Source of the DNA: Catonella sp963539695
GTDB taxonomy: Bacteria; Bacillota; Clostridia; Lachnospirales; Lachnospiraceae
Reading direction: 5' to 3'
Length of the DNA stretch: 64,000 nt
Assembly (NCBI GenBank): GCA_963539695.1
Contig: CAUTOC010000005.1
Coordinates: 8,616-72,615 of the forward strand
Shown: positions 41,433-50,413 of the stretch, in pieces
How positions within the stretch are numbered: the first letter of the stretch is position 1
Layout: each line of letters begins with the position of its first letter
Made by a program: the position numbers and the translations under genes
Notes under the pieces: model-generated
What the model saw: the letters and a program-made list of their open reading frames with translations, nothing else
What the model was told of the DNA's origin: nothing
Databases searched by the model: none

Positions 41433-42837
41433 TATTTGCTTCCTTAATCCAGTTATCAAGAAAACTGTCGTTTTGACGCTTCATCCAGCTTATAACATCT
41501 GCTTCAAGTTTTTTTGCAAGTTCTTTATTTTCTTCAATTTCTAAATCAAGCAAATTTTTCTGCTCCGGATCTTTTAATATATCATAAAGATATCTCTTAG
41601 GCTTACAAATCACATCATAGCCAAGCTCTAATACATAGGTATATCTTTTAGTCCTTACTCCACGCCAGCCGTATGCTGCAGGGTTTTTACCCGCTTTCTT
41701 AAATTTTTCAACAAAATCCGCTCTTCCCGGTGAGGCACAGATAAAGCTTACTCTCTCCTCATCCTCTTCACCTTTTATAAATCTTGAGCAGTCTTTGCCC
41801 TCTACCGTATCAGGTATAGGACAATTTAACAGCCCTAAGACAGTCGGCATCATGTCCTGACTTCCAATACAGGTACTGCATTTTTTATTATCATTGCCCG
41901 GCACATGTACTACAAACGGTATTCTTATTGATTCTTCATACCATACATGTTTTCCCATAAGACCATGTGAACCCATCATATCTCCATGATCCGCAGATAA
42001 AATAATAAGGGTGTCATCATATAGTTTATTCTCTTTTAGATAATCAACCAACCGACCAAATTGCTTGTCAAGACCGCTTACAGCCGCATAATACTGCTTT
42101 GTGGTAAGAGTCATTTCTTCCTCTGTCATCAGAGCATTTTCTCCTGTATGATGATGAATATCTCTCACACATACATTGCTTTTAAGCTTCACCTTATCAT
42201 AGAGATTCAGATACTCCTCAGGAACCTCACTGTAAACGCTGTGTGGAGGATTCCAAGACATATAGAGGGCAAACGGCTTTGATTTATCTCTTTTTTCTGA
42301 AAGATATTCTATAGCCTTATCCGTTTCATGCTCAGGAGACCATTTGTTTACCTTAATCATCTCATCCGTATCCTGCCAGTAATGAGGCGATAAGTGCATA
42401 TCATAAGTTCCGTAAGAATACCAGTAGTCAAAGCCATGTCTTCTTACTCCCGGAGGAGTGTATGCGTCCCAGTCCCTTGCACCCGACTTTGGTTCCTCAC
42501 AGTGGTTCTGTTCAGGCTCATCCAAATGCCATTTTCCTATGTAGGCTGTATCATAGCCTGCTTCTTTAAGCACCTGTCCCACACAAATCTCATCATCACC
42601 AAGTCTTAAAGGTAAGCCTCTTTTACAATTTGTAAAAAATCCTGCCGACAGCGGATATTTTCCGGTCATAAGGCTTGCCCTGTGAGGTGAGCAGACAGGA
42701 AATGTGCTGAAAGCATGATCACAATAAGTTGATTCTGAACAAAATCTGTCCATAAGAGGAGTTAATACCGGATCTTCATTAGCATAACCCATAGCTCCGG
42801 CTCTCCATTGATCTGCAAAAACAAATAACAAATTCAT
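41425..42837 (-). CDS. Type I sulfatase (CxPxR), cytoplasmic
   Basis: The 470-residue protein has the sulfatase signature CSPHRASLMTGK at Cys49, the residue that becomes formylglycine. Metal ligands appear in FADQWRAG at the N-terminus and in SADHGDMMGSHG near residue 285. No signal peptide is present, so it desulfates imported oligosaccharides. A Cys-type sulfatase in an anaerobe needs an anaerobic maturase, which is not in this window. It stands between the enolase-like and heparinase-like genes and overlaps the latter. Glycosaminoglycan disaccharides are the likely substrates, based on the locus. Confidence 0.93.
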   Translation of the reverse strand: MNLLFVFADQWRAGAMGYANEDPVLTPLMDRFCSESTYCDHAFSTFPVCSPHRASLMTGKYPLSAGFFTNCKRGLPLRLGDDEICVGQVLKEAGYDTAYIGKWHLDEPEQNHCEEPKSGARDWDAYTPPGVRRHGFDYWYSYGTYDMHLSPHYWQDTDEMIKVNKWSPEHETDKAIEYLSEKRDKSKPFALYMSWNPPHSVYSEVPEEYLNLYDKVKLKSNVCVRDIHHHTGENALMTEEEMTLTTKQYYAAVSGLDKQFGRLVDYLKENKLYDDTLIILSADHGDMMGSHGLMGKHVWYEESIRIPFVVHVPGNDNKKCSTCIGSQDMMPTVLGLLNCPIPDTVEGKDCSRFIKGEEDEERVSFICASPGRADFVEKFKKAGKNPAAYGWRGVRTKRYTYVLELGYDVICKPKRYLYDILKDPEQKNLLDLEIEENKELAKKLEADVISWMKRQNDSFLDNWIKEANNE

Positions 42838-42905
42838 ATTCTCTACTTCACTCTCCTTCTATCCGCTTCATCTAATTCAGATTATTAAACTACAAACTAT
42901 CTGAT

Positions 42906-44054
42906 TTATGAATTAAACAACTTCTTCTCATCAAGATATATTCCAAAACCATAGCAAGACTTAACTGAAATAGGATTAACTATGCTGTCTGTAGGTATAT
43001 CCTCCACCGCATCATAATAAAATCTGCTTTCCTTCTCCTTTTCGGTGGCTTCTACCCATTCCGCTCCAAGCCCTACTGCTATCTGCTGCCACACTGTAGC
43101 TGCAGGACCTATAAGACTGTCATCACCTATCATAAGCTTGGCACCTATTTCGTATATTCTCTTTGCCAGTTCGACAGCATCTATTATAGAGCCTGATGAA
43201 TCCGGATGAATATTATAAATTCCACCCATACCCGGCAATATAGTTTTTACCGCCTCTCTTGAAGGTCTTAGGGGATAGTCAGGTATAAGCGGTAAATCAG
43301 AAACCTGTTTTTGAAGCTCTACCCATTCTTCATTGTCTATATATGCCGGATCTTCACAGGCATCAAGTCCCGCCTTATGAAGGGCTTTAAGGCAAGCTGC
43401 AATGCTTTCTAAGGATTTTTCTTCTCCTATATTTTTATATCCTCCGTTTACATCCCCTATAATAAATGTGTCATGATTTTTAGAATTATCTCTTACCGCT
43501 TTTATAATCTTTTTATCAAGTTCTACATCCCCAAATAATTTAACCTTTATAAACTCCGACTTTTTATTAGCTATTGCAAATCTTGTTTTGTTAGCAACAT
43601 CCTCAGGGTCATCACTTAGAATGACATAAACTCCACAAACCGGCTTTCTCTCTTTAAGTCCTAGAATATCCGGTGCCGATTTTTTCAGACATTTGCCTGC
43701 AAGGTCGATTATTGCCATTTCTGCCATTTCCACAATATTTTCAGGAAAAATGCCTCGCTTTGTTCGTAAAAGAGAGAATGCCTCTTTTATACTTAACCCT
43801 TTAAGCATATTGATATTATTATAACTTTCATCTAATGAAACCTCAGGGTTATTAACGCTGATAACACATTCTCCGTATCCGCTTTCATTTCCTGCTCTTA
43901 AAACCAAAAATAAATGCTGTCTGCTTGTCCATGTGCCAAAGCTGAAATACTGATTTACCTCAACTGACTTTAAGCATAATTTGGCTTCTTCAATACTTAT
44001 ATTAAGTGTAGATAATTCTCTGATTACTCTTTCTTCTGTATTTTCCGTTTTCAT
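42906..44054 (-). CDS. Enolase-superfamily (mandelate racemase/muconate lactonizing) protein
   Basis: The 382-residue protein has the superfamily layout: an N-terminal capping domain, then a barrel with the Lys pair in FIKVKLFG near residue 169, a first metal ligand in GDVNGGY near 200, and a second in CEDPAY near 232. The third position, normally a Glu or Asp in an xDES-like motif, reads LIPDYP near 258. The last barrel segments read IYNIHPDSSG and MIGDDSLIGP. The gene lies one base after the DUF4091 gene. Members abstract a proton next to a carboxylate, so a uronic or aldonic acid is a plausible substrate. Its reaction in this pathway is unknown. Confidence 0.82.
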   Translation of the reverse strand: MKTENTEERVIRELSTLNISIEEAKLCLKSVEVNQYFSFGTWTSRQHLFLVLRAGNESGYGECVISVNNPEVSLDESYNNINMLKGLSIKEAFSLLRTKRGIFPENIVEMAEMAIIDLAGKCLKKSAPDILGLKERKPVCGVYVILSDDPEDVANKTRFAIANKKSEFIKVKLFGDVELDKKIIKAVRDNSKNHDTFIIGDVNGGYKNIGEEKSLESIAACLKALHKAGLDACEDPAYIDNEEWVELQKQVSDLPLIPDYPLRPSREAVKTILPGMGGIYNIHPDSSGSIIDAVELAKRIYEIGAKLMIGDDSLIGPAATVWQQIAVGLGAEWVEATEKEKESRFYYDAVEDIPTDSIVNPISVKSCYGFGIYLDEKKLFNS

Positions 44055-44055
44055 A

Positions 44056-45732
44056 TCAAACCTTTTTATTTCTGATAAGTATGCTGTTTACCTTATTTCT
44101 TAGCATAATAAGATACTCGGGGGATTTCGGGTATTCAAAAAAGGTAAGAGGCTCTGCCAAGCCCTCTTCCAAAAGCTCTATTACCGCTGTTTTTCCTATT
44201 TCAGCTTCAAGCAGTTTAAGTGCTCTGTAGTCCTGTAAGGCTTCATTTAATGCCATAAGCCGTATAGACTCCTCCGGCTTTCCGCCTTCACCCGGATACA
44301 CCAAAAATGCGTCGCCCGAAGGGAAACTGCCTTCACAGTCAGTTATCTCATAAGGATTAATCGCCTTTTTTGAAAACTGATTGTTATAGAAATTAAATCC
44401 CCAGTGAAGTATACCTTCTATTCCGAACTTATACACCAAAACTCCGTAAATACGGGTTCTTGCTAATGGCATAGAGAAAAAGCGGTTCGGTACCGACTCA
44501 TACTGAGAGGTACAGTAATAACTCCACAAATGTGGAACTTTATTCTCTATAAAAGGCTCTATGTGATTTATGGCACATACCGGAATATCCACAAGCCCTT
44601 TTTCATAAAATTTATAATCCGACAAAGCGTCAATTATCTTGCAATCCTTCAAATAAGGAAGTACCGACAGCCTTGCTTTTTCATACTCTTTGATATGCTC
44701 TTGTCTTGGCTCATCGGAAATATGAAAAAAAGTTTTATCAAGCAAATTTTTTTCCGATAAAAAGGTTTTTAATGCCGGAATAAACTGCTCTAAAAATACA
44801 GTATATTCACCCACAGCAGGGGTATCCCAGCCAAACCTTTTTATATATTTGCCGCTCTTTTTTACCATTATCTTAGGTGCAAAGCCTGCTCCCCATTGAG
44901 TAAAGAAATGAGCAATTTCAAAATACTCTATCCCCGCCTCGTTGCAAAGAGCTATCCACCTTTCAAGATTATTAAAATCAAACAGATACTTTCCTTCACT
45001 TTCAGTTATACCGACAAGCTGTACCGTAGTACGCTCACCTCCCACCTCAGTATCAAGAGGCGGTGTAAATACCGGAGTTAAAATTGTATTTCCTCCACGC
45101 TTTACATATACTTCTATAAAATTTTTCAAAATTTCCCAGTGTCTTTCACTAAAGGGCGAAACCTTATAATAATCAGCAAGACAATCACAGTGAAACCACT
45201 CCGTATGGTAAAGTGTGAGTTTGGGAAGTGATACGGGAATTACCTCAACCTTTGCAGTAACTTCAATTTCTACAGTATCATCATCTTTTAATATACAGAC
45301 TCTTATAGGGTAAATACCGCCCTTTATTTTATCTGTAATATCAACATCAATCCAAAAACTCTGCCAAATTTCCGGTAAAACAGCTGTTTCTCCGGTTTCA
45401 TCAAGTTCTTTTAATAAATCCGGATAAAGCCCCGGTGTGCATCTTAGGTAATTTCCGTCTTTTTCCGGATGAGCCGGATATTCAGAAGGCACTAAAGCCA
45501 CACGCCTTATTTTTATATATGGCTCTAAATCACTGTATATCTTAAATCTTACCTTCTCTTTTCGCCTTATATTTGCACTGATTGCTACCTGAAATGATAC
45601 ATTTTCCCCAAAAAGCCCCTGAAAAGCACAACGCTCGGGAAAGTACAACGGCTCTTTATCTGTAAAAACCTTCTCCATCGAACTTACTAAAAGCATGGAA
45701 TATTTTTCAGAAACAGCTTTTCCCATACTCAT
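44056..45732 (-). CDS. DUF4091/GH123-like glycoside hydrolase, cytoplasmic
   Basis: The 558-residue protein has an N-terminal beta-sandwich (about 1-165) and a TIM-barrel part with TLYHTEWFHCDCLADYY, RGGNTILTPVFTPP, HFFTQWGAG and FFHISDEPRQEH (Asp-Glu near residue 339). The adjacent Asp-Glu fits the substrate-assisted pair of GH123 enzymes, which act on beta-N-acetylgalactosamine. No signal peptide is present. The start follows the permease stop by 2 bases. If it is a hexosaminidase it would release amino sugars from imported chondroitin fragments; that is inference. Confidence 0.75.
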   Translation of the reverse strand: MSMGKAVSEKYSMLLVSSMEKVFTDKEPLYFPERCAFQGLFGENVSFQVAISANIRRKEKVRFKIYSDLEPYIKIRRVALVPSEYPAHPEKDGNYLRCTPGLYPDLLKELDETGETAVLPEIWQSFWIDVDITDKIKGGIYPIRVCILKDDDTVEIEVTAKVEVIPVSLPKLTLYHTEWFHCDCLADYYKVSPFSERHWEILKNFIEVYVKRGGNTILTPVFTPPLDTEVGGERTTVQLVGITESEGKYLFDFNNLERWIALCNEAGIEYFEIAHFFTQWGAGFAPKIMVKKSGKYIKRFGWDTPAVGEYTVFLEQFIPALKTFLSEKNLLDKTFFHISDEPRQEHIKEYEKARLSVLPYLKDCKIIDALSDYKFYEKGLVDIPVCAINHIEPFIENKVPHLWSYYCTSQYESVPNRFFSMPLARTRIYGVLVYKFGIEGILHWGFNFYNNQFSKKAINPYEITDCEGSFPSGDAFLVYPGEGGKPEESIRLMALNEALQDYRALKLLEAEIGKTAVIELLEEGLAEPLTFFEYPKSPEYLIMLRNKVNSILIRNKKV

Positions 45733-45734
45733 AT

Positions 45735-46628
45735 TTAGCCCTTAACTCCTCCTGTTATTCCACCTATAATCTTCTTTGAAAGTCCTATGTAAAGAACAAA
45801 TGTAGGAATAAATACAATTATTACCGAAGCAAATAATCCTGACCAGTCTCCACTGTACTTCATTCCGTTAATCATTGAGAACAATCCCAAAGCTACAGGT
45901 CTTAATTTCTCTGAGTTTACAAATAACAGCGAGAGGAAGTACTCGTTCCATATTGCTATAAAGTTAAAAATCGTTACAGTTACAACACCACCCTGTGCGA
46001 GTGGGAATACAATCTTCCAAAAAGCCTTTACAGGATGACAGCCGTCTATAGCCGCAGCCTCTTCATAGGCACTTGATATATTGGCAAAATACGCCATAAG
46101 GAAGGTGGTTGTATATGGCACTTTTATAGCTACAAACAGCACTATAAGCACTATTCTGTTTGAAAAAGAATTACCAAGCACACCTGTCCTTGCAACCCAG
46201 GTATAAAGCGGGATTATTACCATTATGAGCGGCACTCCCATAGTACCTGCAAGGGCTGATGTAAGGGTTTTTCTGCCCCAAAATTCAAACCTCTGTAATA
46301 CATAAGCATAAGGTGCACAAACTAAAATCAGAAATGCACAGGATAAAACCGCATAAATCAATGAGTTAGTAAAAAATACCGAAACATTGGATGATACCCA
46401 TGCCTTTTTATAGTTCTCGAAATGAATTCCTGTTTTAAATCCCAAAATATCTCCGGAAAATATATCTGCTGTTGTGGACAAACTTGCTGCCACTACCCAG
46501 CCTAAAAGTACCACTGTAAAAAGAACCCAAGCAACTAAAATTATATAACCCGGTAAAAGCTTAATTTCCTTTTTCAAATTAAAGGGTGTGGATTTTTTTT
46601 CTTTTTTTGCAGTTTTTAGCATTTTCAT
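45735..46628 (-). CDS. CUT1 sugar ABC permease (MalG-like)
   Basis: ATG 46628 is preferred over an in-frame TTG two codons earlier because AAAGG is well placed. The 297-residue protein has six membrane helices and the EAA loop EEAAAIDGCHPVKAFWKIVFP near residue 190. It pairs with the MalF-like permease 27 bases upstream. Together they form the channel for the oligosaccharide delivered by the upstream lipoprotein. No ATPase gene is in the operon, so a shared MsmX-type ATPase is presumably encoded elsewhere. Confidence 0.93.
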   Translation of the reverse strand: MKMLKTAKKEKKSTPFNLKKEIKLLPGYIILVAWVLFTVVLLGWVVAASLSTTADIFSGDILGFKTGIHFENYKKAWVSSNVSVFFTNSLIYAVLSCAFLILVCAPYAYVLQRFEFWGRKTLTSALAGTMGVPLIMVIIPLYTWVARTGVLGNSFSNRIVLIVLFVAIKVPYTTTFLMAYFANISSAYEEAAAIDGCHPVKAFWKIVFPLAQGGVVTVTIFNFIAIWNEYFLSLLFVNSEKLRPVALGLFSMINGMKYSGDWSGLFASVIIVFIPTFVLYIGLSKKIIGGITGGVKG

Positions 46629-46655
46629 AATCAAAACCTTTCATAAATTTAACTT

Positions 46656-47564
46656 TTAAAACTCCAAGTCATCATCTTTAAGAACTCTACCCGCAATCTT
46701 GAATATAAATATCACTAAAACGCAAAGAATTATACCTATTGCCGCACCTGCTCCGGCATCTCGTGAAATTATATCCGCAGTTTCCGCTCCAAATACCTTA
46801 GTATACATATATACCATAGGAACAACTGTAGAGGTATCTGCCGTAAGAGGTGAGAAAAGCTGTGACCATATAAAAAATCCTGCTATACTTATAGACCACA
46901 TAATAATGTTCGTTCTTAAAATACCTCTTAAAAGAGGGAGTGTAATATGAAAAAACTGCTGAACCTTATTAGCTCCGTCTATACCTGATGCTTCATAGTA
47001 TTCCTTGCTTATTCTCTCTATACCGCTTATCCATATAAGCATATGGTGACCTATCATTCCGAAACAGTAGGAAAAGAGTAATGCCCAAAATTTATGTTCT
47101 GCATCCAACCACTGTATTTTGGCAAGACTTTCTAAGCCAAGCATATTAAAAAAAGTGGTTAAAAAGCCGTAAGAAGAATTAAAGGCATACTGAATCCACA
47201 TTGTAGCCATAGCTACGGCACTTATTACATTAGGTAAATATATTGTAGCCTGAAAAAATCCTTTTCCTCTTATTCCGCTGGTTAAAATAATAGCTATCAG
47301 TAAAGATACTGTAAGTGTGGTTATACCGCCTATCGTCCATATCTTTCCTATATTGATAAGCGACTGTCTAAACAGCGAAGTGCTAAACAAATCCAAATAA
47401 TTTCCAAATCCTCTAAATTCCCATTTGCTAACCGGATCCGTAATTTCTATAATCTTAAAAAAACTCATAATTACGGTTCTGATTATCGGATAAACAAATA
47501 CTCCGAAAAACAATAATGTTCCGGGAAGAGTAAATGCTAAAATCATACTTTTATTGCGTTTCAT
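46656..47564 (-). CDS. CUT1 sugar ABC permease (MalF-like)
   Basis: ATG 47564 has AAGGGG 8 bases upstream; the longer open frame adds 28 residues with no ribosome site and no membrane logic. The 302-residue product has six helices and the EAA loop YYEASGIDGANKVQQFFHITLP near residue 190. It lies between the solute-binding lipoprotein and the MalG-like permease. The context makes unsaturated glycosaminoglycan oligosaccharides the likely cargo, as for the ABC importer described in Streptobacillus moniliformis. Confidence 0.93.
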   Translation of the reverse strand: MKRNKSMILAFTLPGTLLFFGVFVYPIIRTVIMSFFKIIEITDPVSKWEFRGFGNYLDLFSTSLFRQSLINIGKIWTIGGITTLTVSLLIAIILTSGIRGKGFFQATIYLPNVISAVAMATMWIQYAFNSSYGFLTTFFNMLGLESLAKIQWLDAEHKFWALLFSYCFGMIGHHMLIWISGIERISKEYYEASGIDGANKVQQFFHITLPLLRGILRTNIIMWSISIAGFFIWSQLFSPLTADTSTVVPMVYMYTKVFGAETADIISRDAGAGAAIGIILCVLVIFIFKIAGRVLKDDDLEF

Positions 47565-47615
47565 AAATATTTCCCCTTCTGAGACAGACCACTGCTTTAT
47601 ATATAATTTACAAAA

Positions 47616-47643
47616 CAGGCAGGTCAAGTGAAATACCTGCCTG
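47616..47643 (-). terminator. Intercistronic hairpin after the sugar-binding lipoprotein gene
   Basis: CAGGCAGGT (47616-47624) pairs perfectly with ACCTGCCTG (47635-47643); read leftward TTTTGT follows. A smaller ATGCGT/ACGCAT hairpin lies at 47650-47665. The pair probably attenuates or stabilises transcripts so that binding protein exceeds permease. Confidence 0.6.
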
Positions 47644-47709
47644 CCCATTATGCGTATTTACGCATTTTTCTGCAAATTACATATTTTTCACAAATAAGGC
47701 CCTATACTT

Positions 47710-49047
47710 TTATTTTCCTGCCGCCTTTTTCATGTTTTCAACAAACTCTGCACCTGTAAGTTTTCCTGAGTAAAGCTTAATTAAGTTCTCCTTTAATACA
47801 GGTGTAATATCAGGGTTACTCTCTGCTCCGCCCATAATCTCCTTGCAGTTATCAAAGTAAGGCTTTACATCTGCAAGCTGCTCAGGCCAAGAATGATTTT
47901 CAGAATCTGCCGGAAGACTTATACTCTCTTTAGCTAACTTCTCGTCATACTCACCTCTTGTCATCTTCTCGATAAAGCCGAATGCAGCTTCTTTATTCTT
48001 ACACATAGAAGTAATAGCAAAACTCTGTCCGCCGATAACCATAGCTTCTGTTCCGTTAACTCCGTTCTTTACCTCAGGATATGCAAAGAATCCCCACTCA
48101 AAATCAGGACCTGTGATATTCTTAACTTCGTTAACCATATATGTTCCTACGCAGTACATAGCAACCTTACCTGTTGCATATTCTGTATTCTGTCCTGTAG
48201 GGAATACATTTGAAGCTACAAGCTCTGAAAAATATCCCTTAGCTGCAAGGTCTGCAAGATCATTAGCAGTCTGTAAAACTTCAGGTCTGTCCCAACCGTT
48301 TTCATTAACGATTTCCTTTAAGCCCTTGCTTCCTGCAAGTCTTCCAAGGTGCATACCGAATGCCTGTGGTACATAAGCATCATCAGTAGTAAGAGGAGTT
48401 ATACCTGCGTCTTTAAGCTTCTGACAAGCAGCTAAAAACTCATCCCAGTTAGCAGGTGCTTTTTCAATGCCTGCCTGTTTGAAAAGCTTTTTATTGTAAA
48501 GATAAGCATTTGACTTAAACTGATAAGGTATCTCTTTAAGCACACCGTCATTGTAACTTCTAAAAAGTGCCATCATTGTAGGATTTGTACGAGGCTCATA
48601 ATTACGCTCCTTAACAATATCCTCAAGACTTATAATACGGTCGCCGTAATTACTCTTATTTCCGGCTCCGTCAAAGAAATCTACCTGCTGGTTTGCATCA
48701 AGAGCAGGAATAAGACCTTCCTTAATTCCCTTACGCCCCTTAAATTCAACTTCAATCTCAACTCCGGTTTCTTTCTCATAAGCTTCAACAGCCTCTGAAA
48801 TAACCATTCCCTGTGGCTCTGTAGCTTCCCAGTTAGACCAGTATACAAGCTTTACTCCGCTGAACTTCTTTGCATCGGAGCCTGTCTGAGAAGTGCTTGA
48901 TGCTTTGCTTGCCGTCATAGATGCAGACTTCCCTGCGGAAGCGGGTTTTTCCATATCTGCCTTATTTCCACATCCTGCAAGTGCCGACATTACCATAGCA
49001 CCGGAAATTACTGCAACCCCAATTCTTTGTAAAAACTTTCTTTTCAT
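47710..49047 (-). CDS. Sugar-binding lipoprotein of the CUT1 importer
   Basis: The 445-residue lipoprotein has a signal peptide with lipobox LAGC (Cys near 26) and a Ser/Ala-rich linker with GKSASMTASK. The mature domain is a family 1 solute-binding protein: VKLVYWSNWEATEPQG, IEVEFKGRKG, PYQFKSNAYLYNKKLFKQAGI and PANWDEFLAACQKLKDAGITPL. It is the first gene of the long leftward uptake and catabolic operon, with AGGAGG before the ATG and a plausible promoter upstream. It likely captures the unsaturated oligosaccharides released by the secreted lyase. Confidence 0.93.
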   Translation of the reverse strand: MKRKFLQRIGVAVISGAMVMSALAGCGNKADMEKPASAGKSASMTASKASSTSQTGSDAKKFSGVKLVYWSNWEATEPQGMVISEAVEAYEKETGVEIEVEFKGRKGIKEGLIPALDANQQVDFFDGAGNKSNYGDRIISLEDIVKERNYEPRTNPTMMALFRSYNDGVLKEIPYQFKSNAYLYNKKLFKQAGIEKAPANWDEFLAACQKLKDAGITPLTTDDAYVPQAFGMHLGRLAGSKGLKEIVNENGWDRPEVLQTANDLADLAAKGYFSELVASNVFPTGQNTEYATGKVAMYCVGTYMVNEVKNITGPDFEWGFFAYPEVKNGVNGTEAMVIGGQSFAITSMCKNKEAAFGFIEKMTRGEYDEKLAKESISLPADSENHSWPEQLADVKPYFDNCKEIMGGAESNPDITPVLKENLIKLYSGKLTGAEFVENMKKAAGK

Positions 49048-49111
49048 AAAATGTTCCTCCTTTTTGTGTTTACATATTTATATGAGTTTTTGTACATCCT
49101 TATTAAAAGGA

Positions 49112-49139
49112 ATAATATGCACAAAACTTTTCATAACAA
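49112..49139 (-). promoter_or_regulatory. Candidate promoter of the GAG uptake operon
   Basis: Leftward TTGTTA (49139-49134) and TATTAT (49117-49112) have a 16-bp spacer, 65 bp before the lipoprotein ATG. No GTAANCGNTTAC-type operator is evident in the 100-bp gap, so control may come through a different site or by read-through from the regulator gene. Confidence 0.4.
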
Positions 49140-49147
49140 AATATTAA

Positions 49148-50236
49148 CTACTGCACATTATAAAGCTCCGCATTATTTTCAAGAGCAATATCAATCTTAC
49201 ATAACATTACATCCGGCACCGGCATATTTTTAATAAGACAGTCAACCATAACCTTAAAAGCCATATATCCTTTTTGATAAGGATTTTGATCTATCACCGC
49301 CGCCATTTTCTTTAACTTCAAAAACTCTAAAGTTTCCTCATTTAAGTCCGTACCTATTATTGCCACCTTAGAATCCTCGTTTCTTCCTTCAAGTGCCTCT
49401 ACAAATGCCGCATTATCATGTGAAGTAAGAGCATATATAAGACATATATCTTTATATTTATCAAGTGCCTTACAGGCATTTAAGTAAAGCTCTCCTTTAG
49501 CATTCATATTTCTTGTATAGCCTTTTACAAACTCTAATTTTAATTCCGGCTTATACTTATTTATATAATCACAAAAACTGTTCAAACGCCCCTCATGAAT
49601 TTTAGAATCGGCACGCCCGCAAGAAACCAATACTCTTCCCTTATCAGGCGTTATAAGTGCTGTAAATTCCGCCGCCACTCTTCCTACCTGTACTTCTCTC
49701 GGCGGAATACAGATAAGTCCTTCGGGGATTTTCATGTGGTCATCTATAATCAGTACTCTTATATTTTGTGCTAAAAGCCGTTGTAACTGCATAAGAATCT
49801 CAGGTGCTCTTGTAAATGAAAGTGTTATAACTCCTCCATACTCAACCGAGCCTTTTTCAGCGATTTCTTTAAGCTGTATAAGCTGCTGTTCTTCGTTGTC
49901 ACATACAAATGGAATTATTTCTACATTTAATCCTTTCAAATCCTCTGTACTTTTATTAATTCCAAGCCACACATAATCGAAGTAAAGCTTCTTTCCCCAT
50001 TTATCCTTAGGCATTACTACCGCAACTCTCTCTGTTTTTCTCTTAATCGAGGCTGCCGCATAGTTTTCCACATATCCCATTTTTCTTGATGTTTCTATAA
50101 TTTTGGCACGAAGCTCATCGCTTATCCCTTCTTTACCTCTAAGTGCCCTATGAACAGAAACTGTAGATATTCCTAATTTTTTTGATATATCTTTTATTGT
50201 AATTGTACCTGAAGCTTTCTTCATAAAACCATCCAT
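49148..50236 (-). CDS. LacI-family transcription regulator
   Basis: The 362-residue protein has an N-terminal LacI helix-turn-helix (TIKDISKKLGISTVSVHRAL, then RGKEGISDELR) and a periplasmic-binding-like effector domain (about residues 65-360) with IGTDLNEETLEFL near 305. The first ATG is used; an ATG four codons later is equally possible, since neither has a strong ribosome site. It is divergent from the KDPG aldolase gene and lies upstream of the uptake operon. The effector is probably KDG, KDPG or an unsaturated disaccharide, by analogy with uronate regulators. Confidence 0.9.
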   Translation of the reverse strand: MDGFMKKASGTITIKDISKKLGISTVSVHRALRGKEGISDELRAKIIETSRKMGYVENYAAASIKRKTERVAVVMPKDKWGKKLYFDYVWLGINKSTEDLKGLNVEIIPFVCDNEEQQLIQLKEIAEKGSVEYGGVITLSFTRAPEILMQLQRLLAQNIRVLIIDDHMKIPEGLICIPPREVQVGRVAAEFTALITPDKGRVLVSCGRADSKIHEGRLNSFCDYINKYKPELKLEFVKGYTRNMNAKGELYLNACKALDKYKDICLIYALTSHDNAAFVEALEGRNEDSKVAIIGTDLNEETLEFLKLKKMAAVIDQNPYQKGYMAFKVMVDCLIKNMPVPDVMLCKIDIALENNAELYNVQ

Positions 50237-50321
50237 TTCCGGCTAATAAACTTTGTAAGTATGTTTATCATTTTTATTTACTTAAAAGTTTATGTTTAAA
50301 TAATTGATAATTATCGTTTGC

Positions 50322-50333
50322 GTAACCGTTTAC
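50322..50333. promoter_or_regulatory. LacI-type operator over the aldolase promoter
   Basis: GTAACCGTTTAC fits the GTAANCGNTTAC half-palindromic pattern of LacI-family operators with a central CG. It overlaps the -35 of the rightward promoter below, a repressing position, and lies 86 bp from the start of the LacI gene. Confidence 0.6.
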
Positions 50334-50357
50334 TTATATAATATATTATGCTATAAT
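50329..50357 (+). promoter_or_regulatory. Promoter of the KDPG aldolase and KDG kinase genes
   Basis: TTTACT (50329-50334) and TATAAT (50352-50357) are 17 bp apart, 56 bp before the aldolase ATG. The -35 overlaps the LacI-type operator. Confidence 0.55.
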
Positions 50358-50413
50358 TAGTCCGATGTCAATATTTATTTAGTTATTTTTAATAAAAAAC
50401 TTAGGAGGTGTTT

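Noticed and set aside
50101..50407. Additional LacI operators beside GTAACCGTTTAC
   Set aside because: Other AT-rich palindromes in the gap lack the central CG and could be chance.
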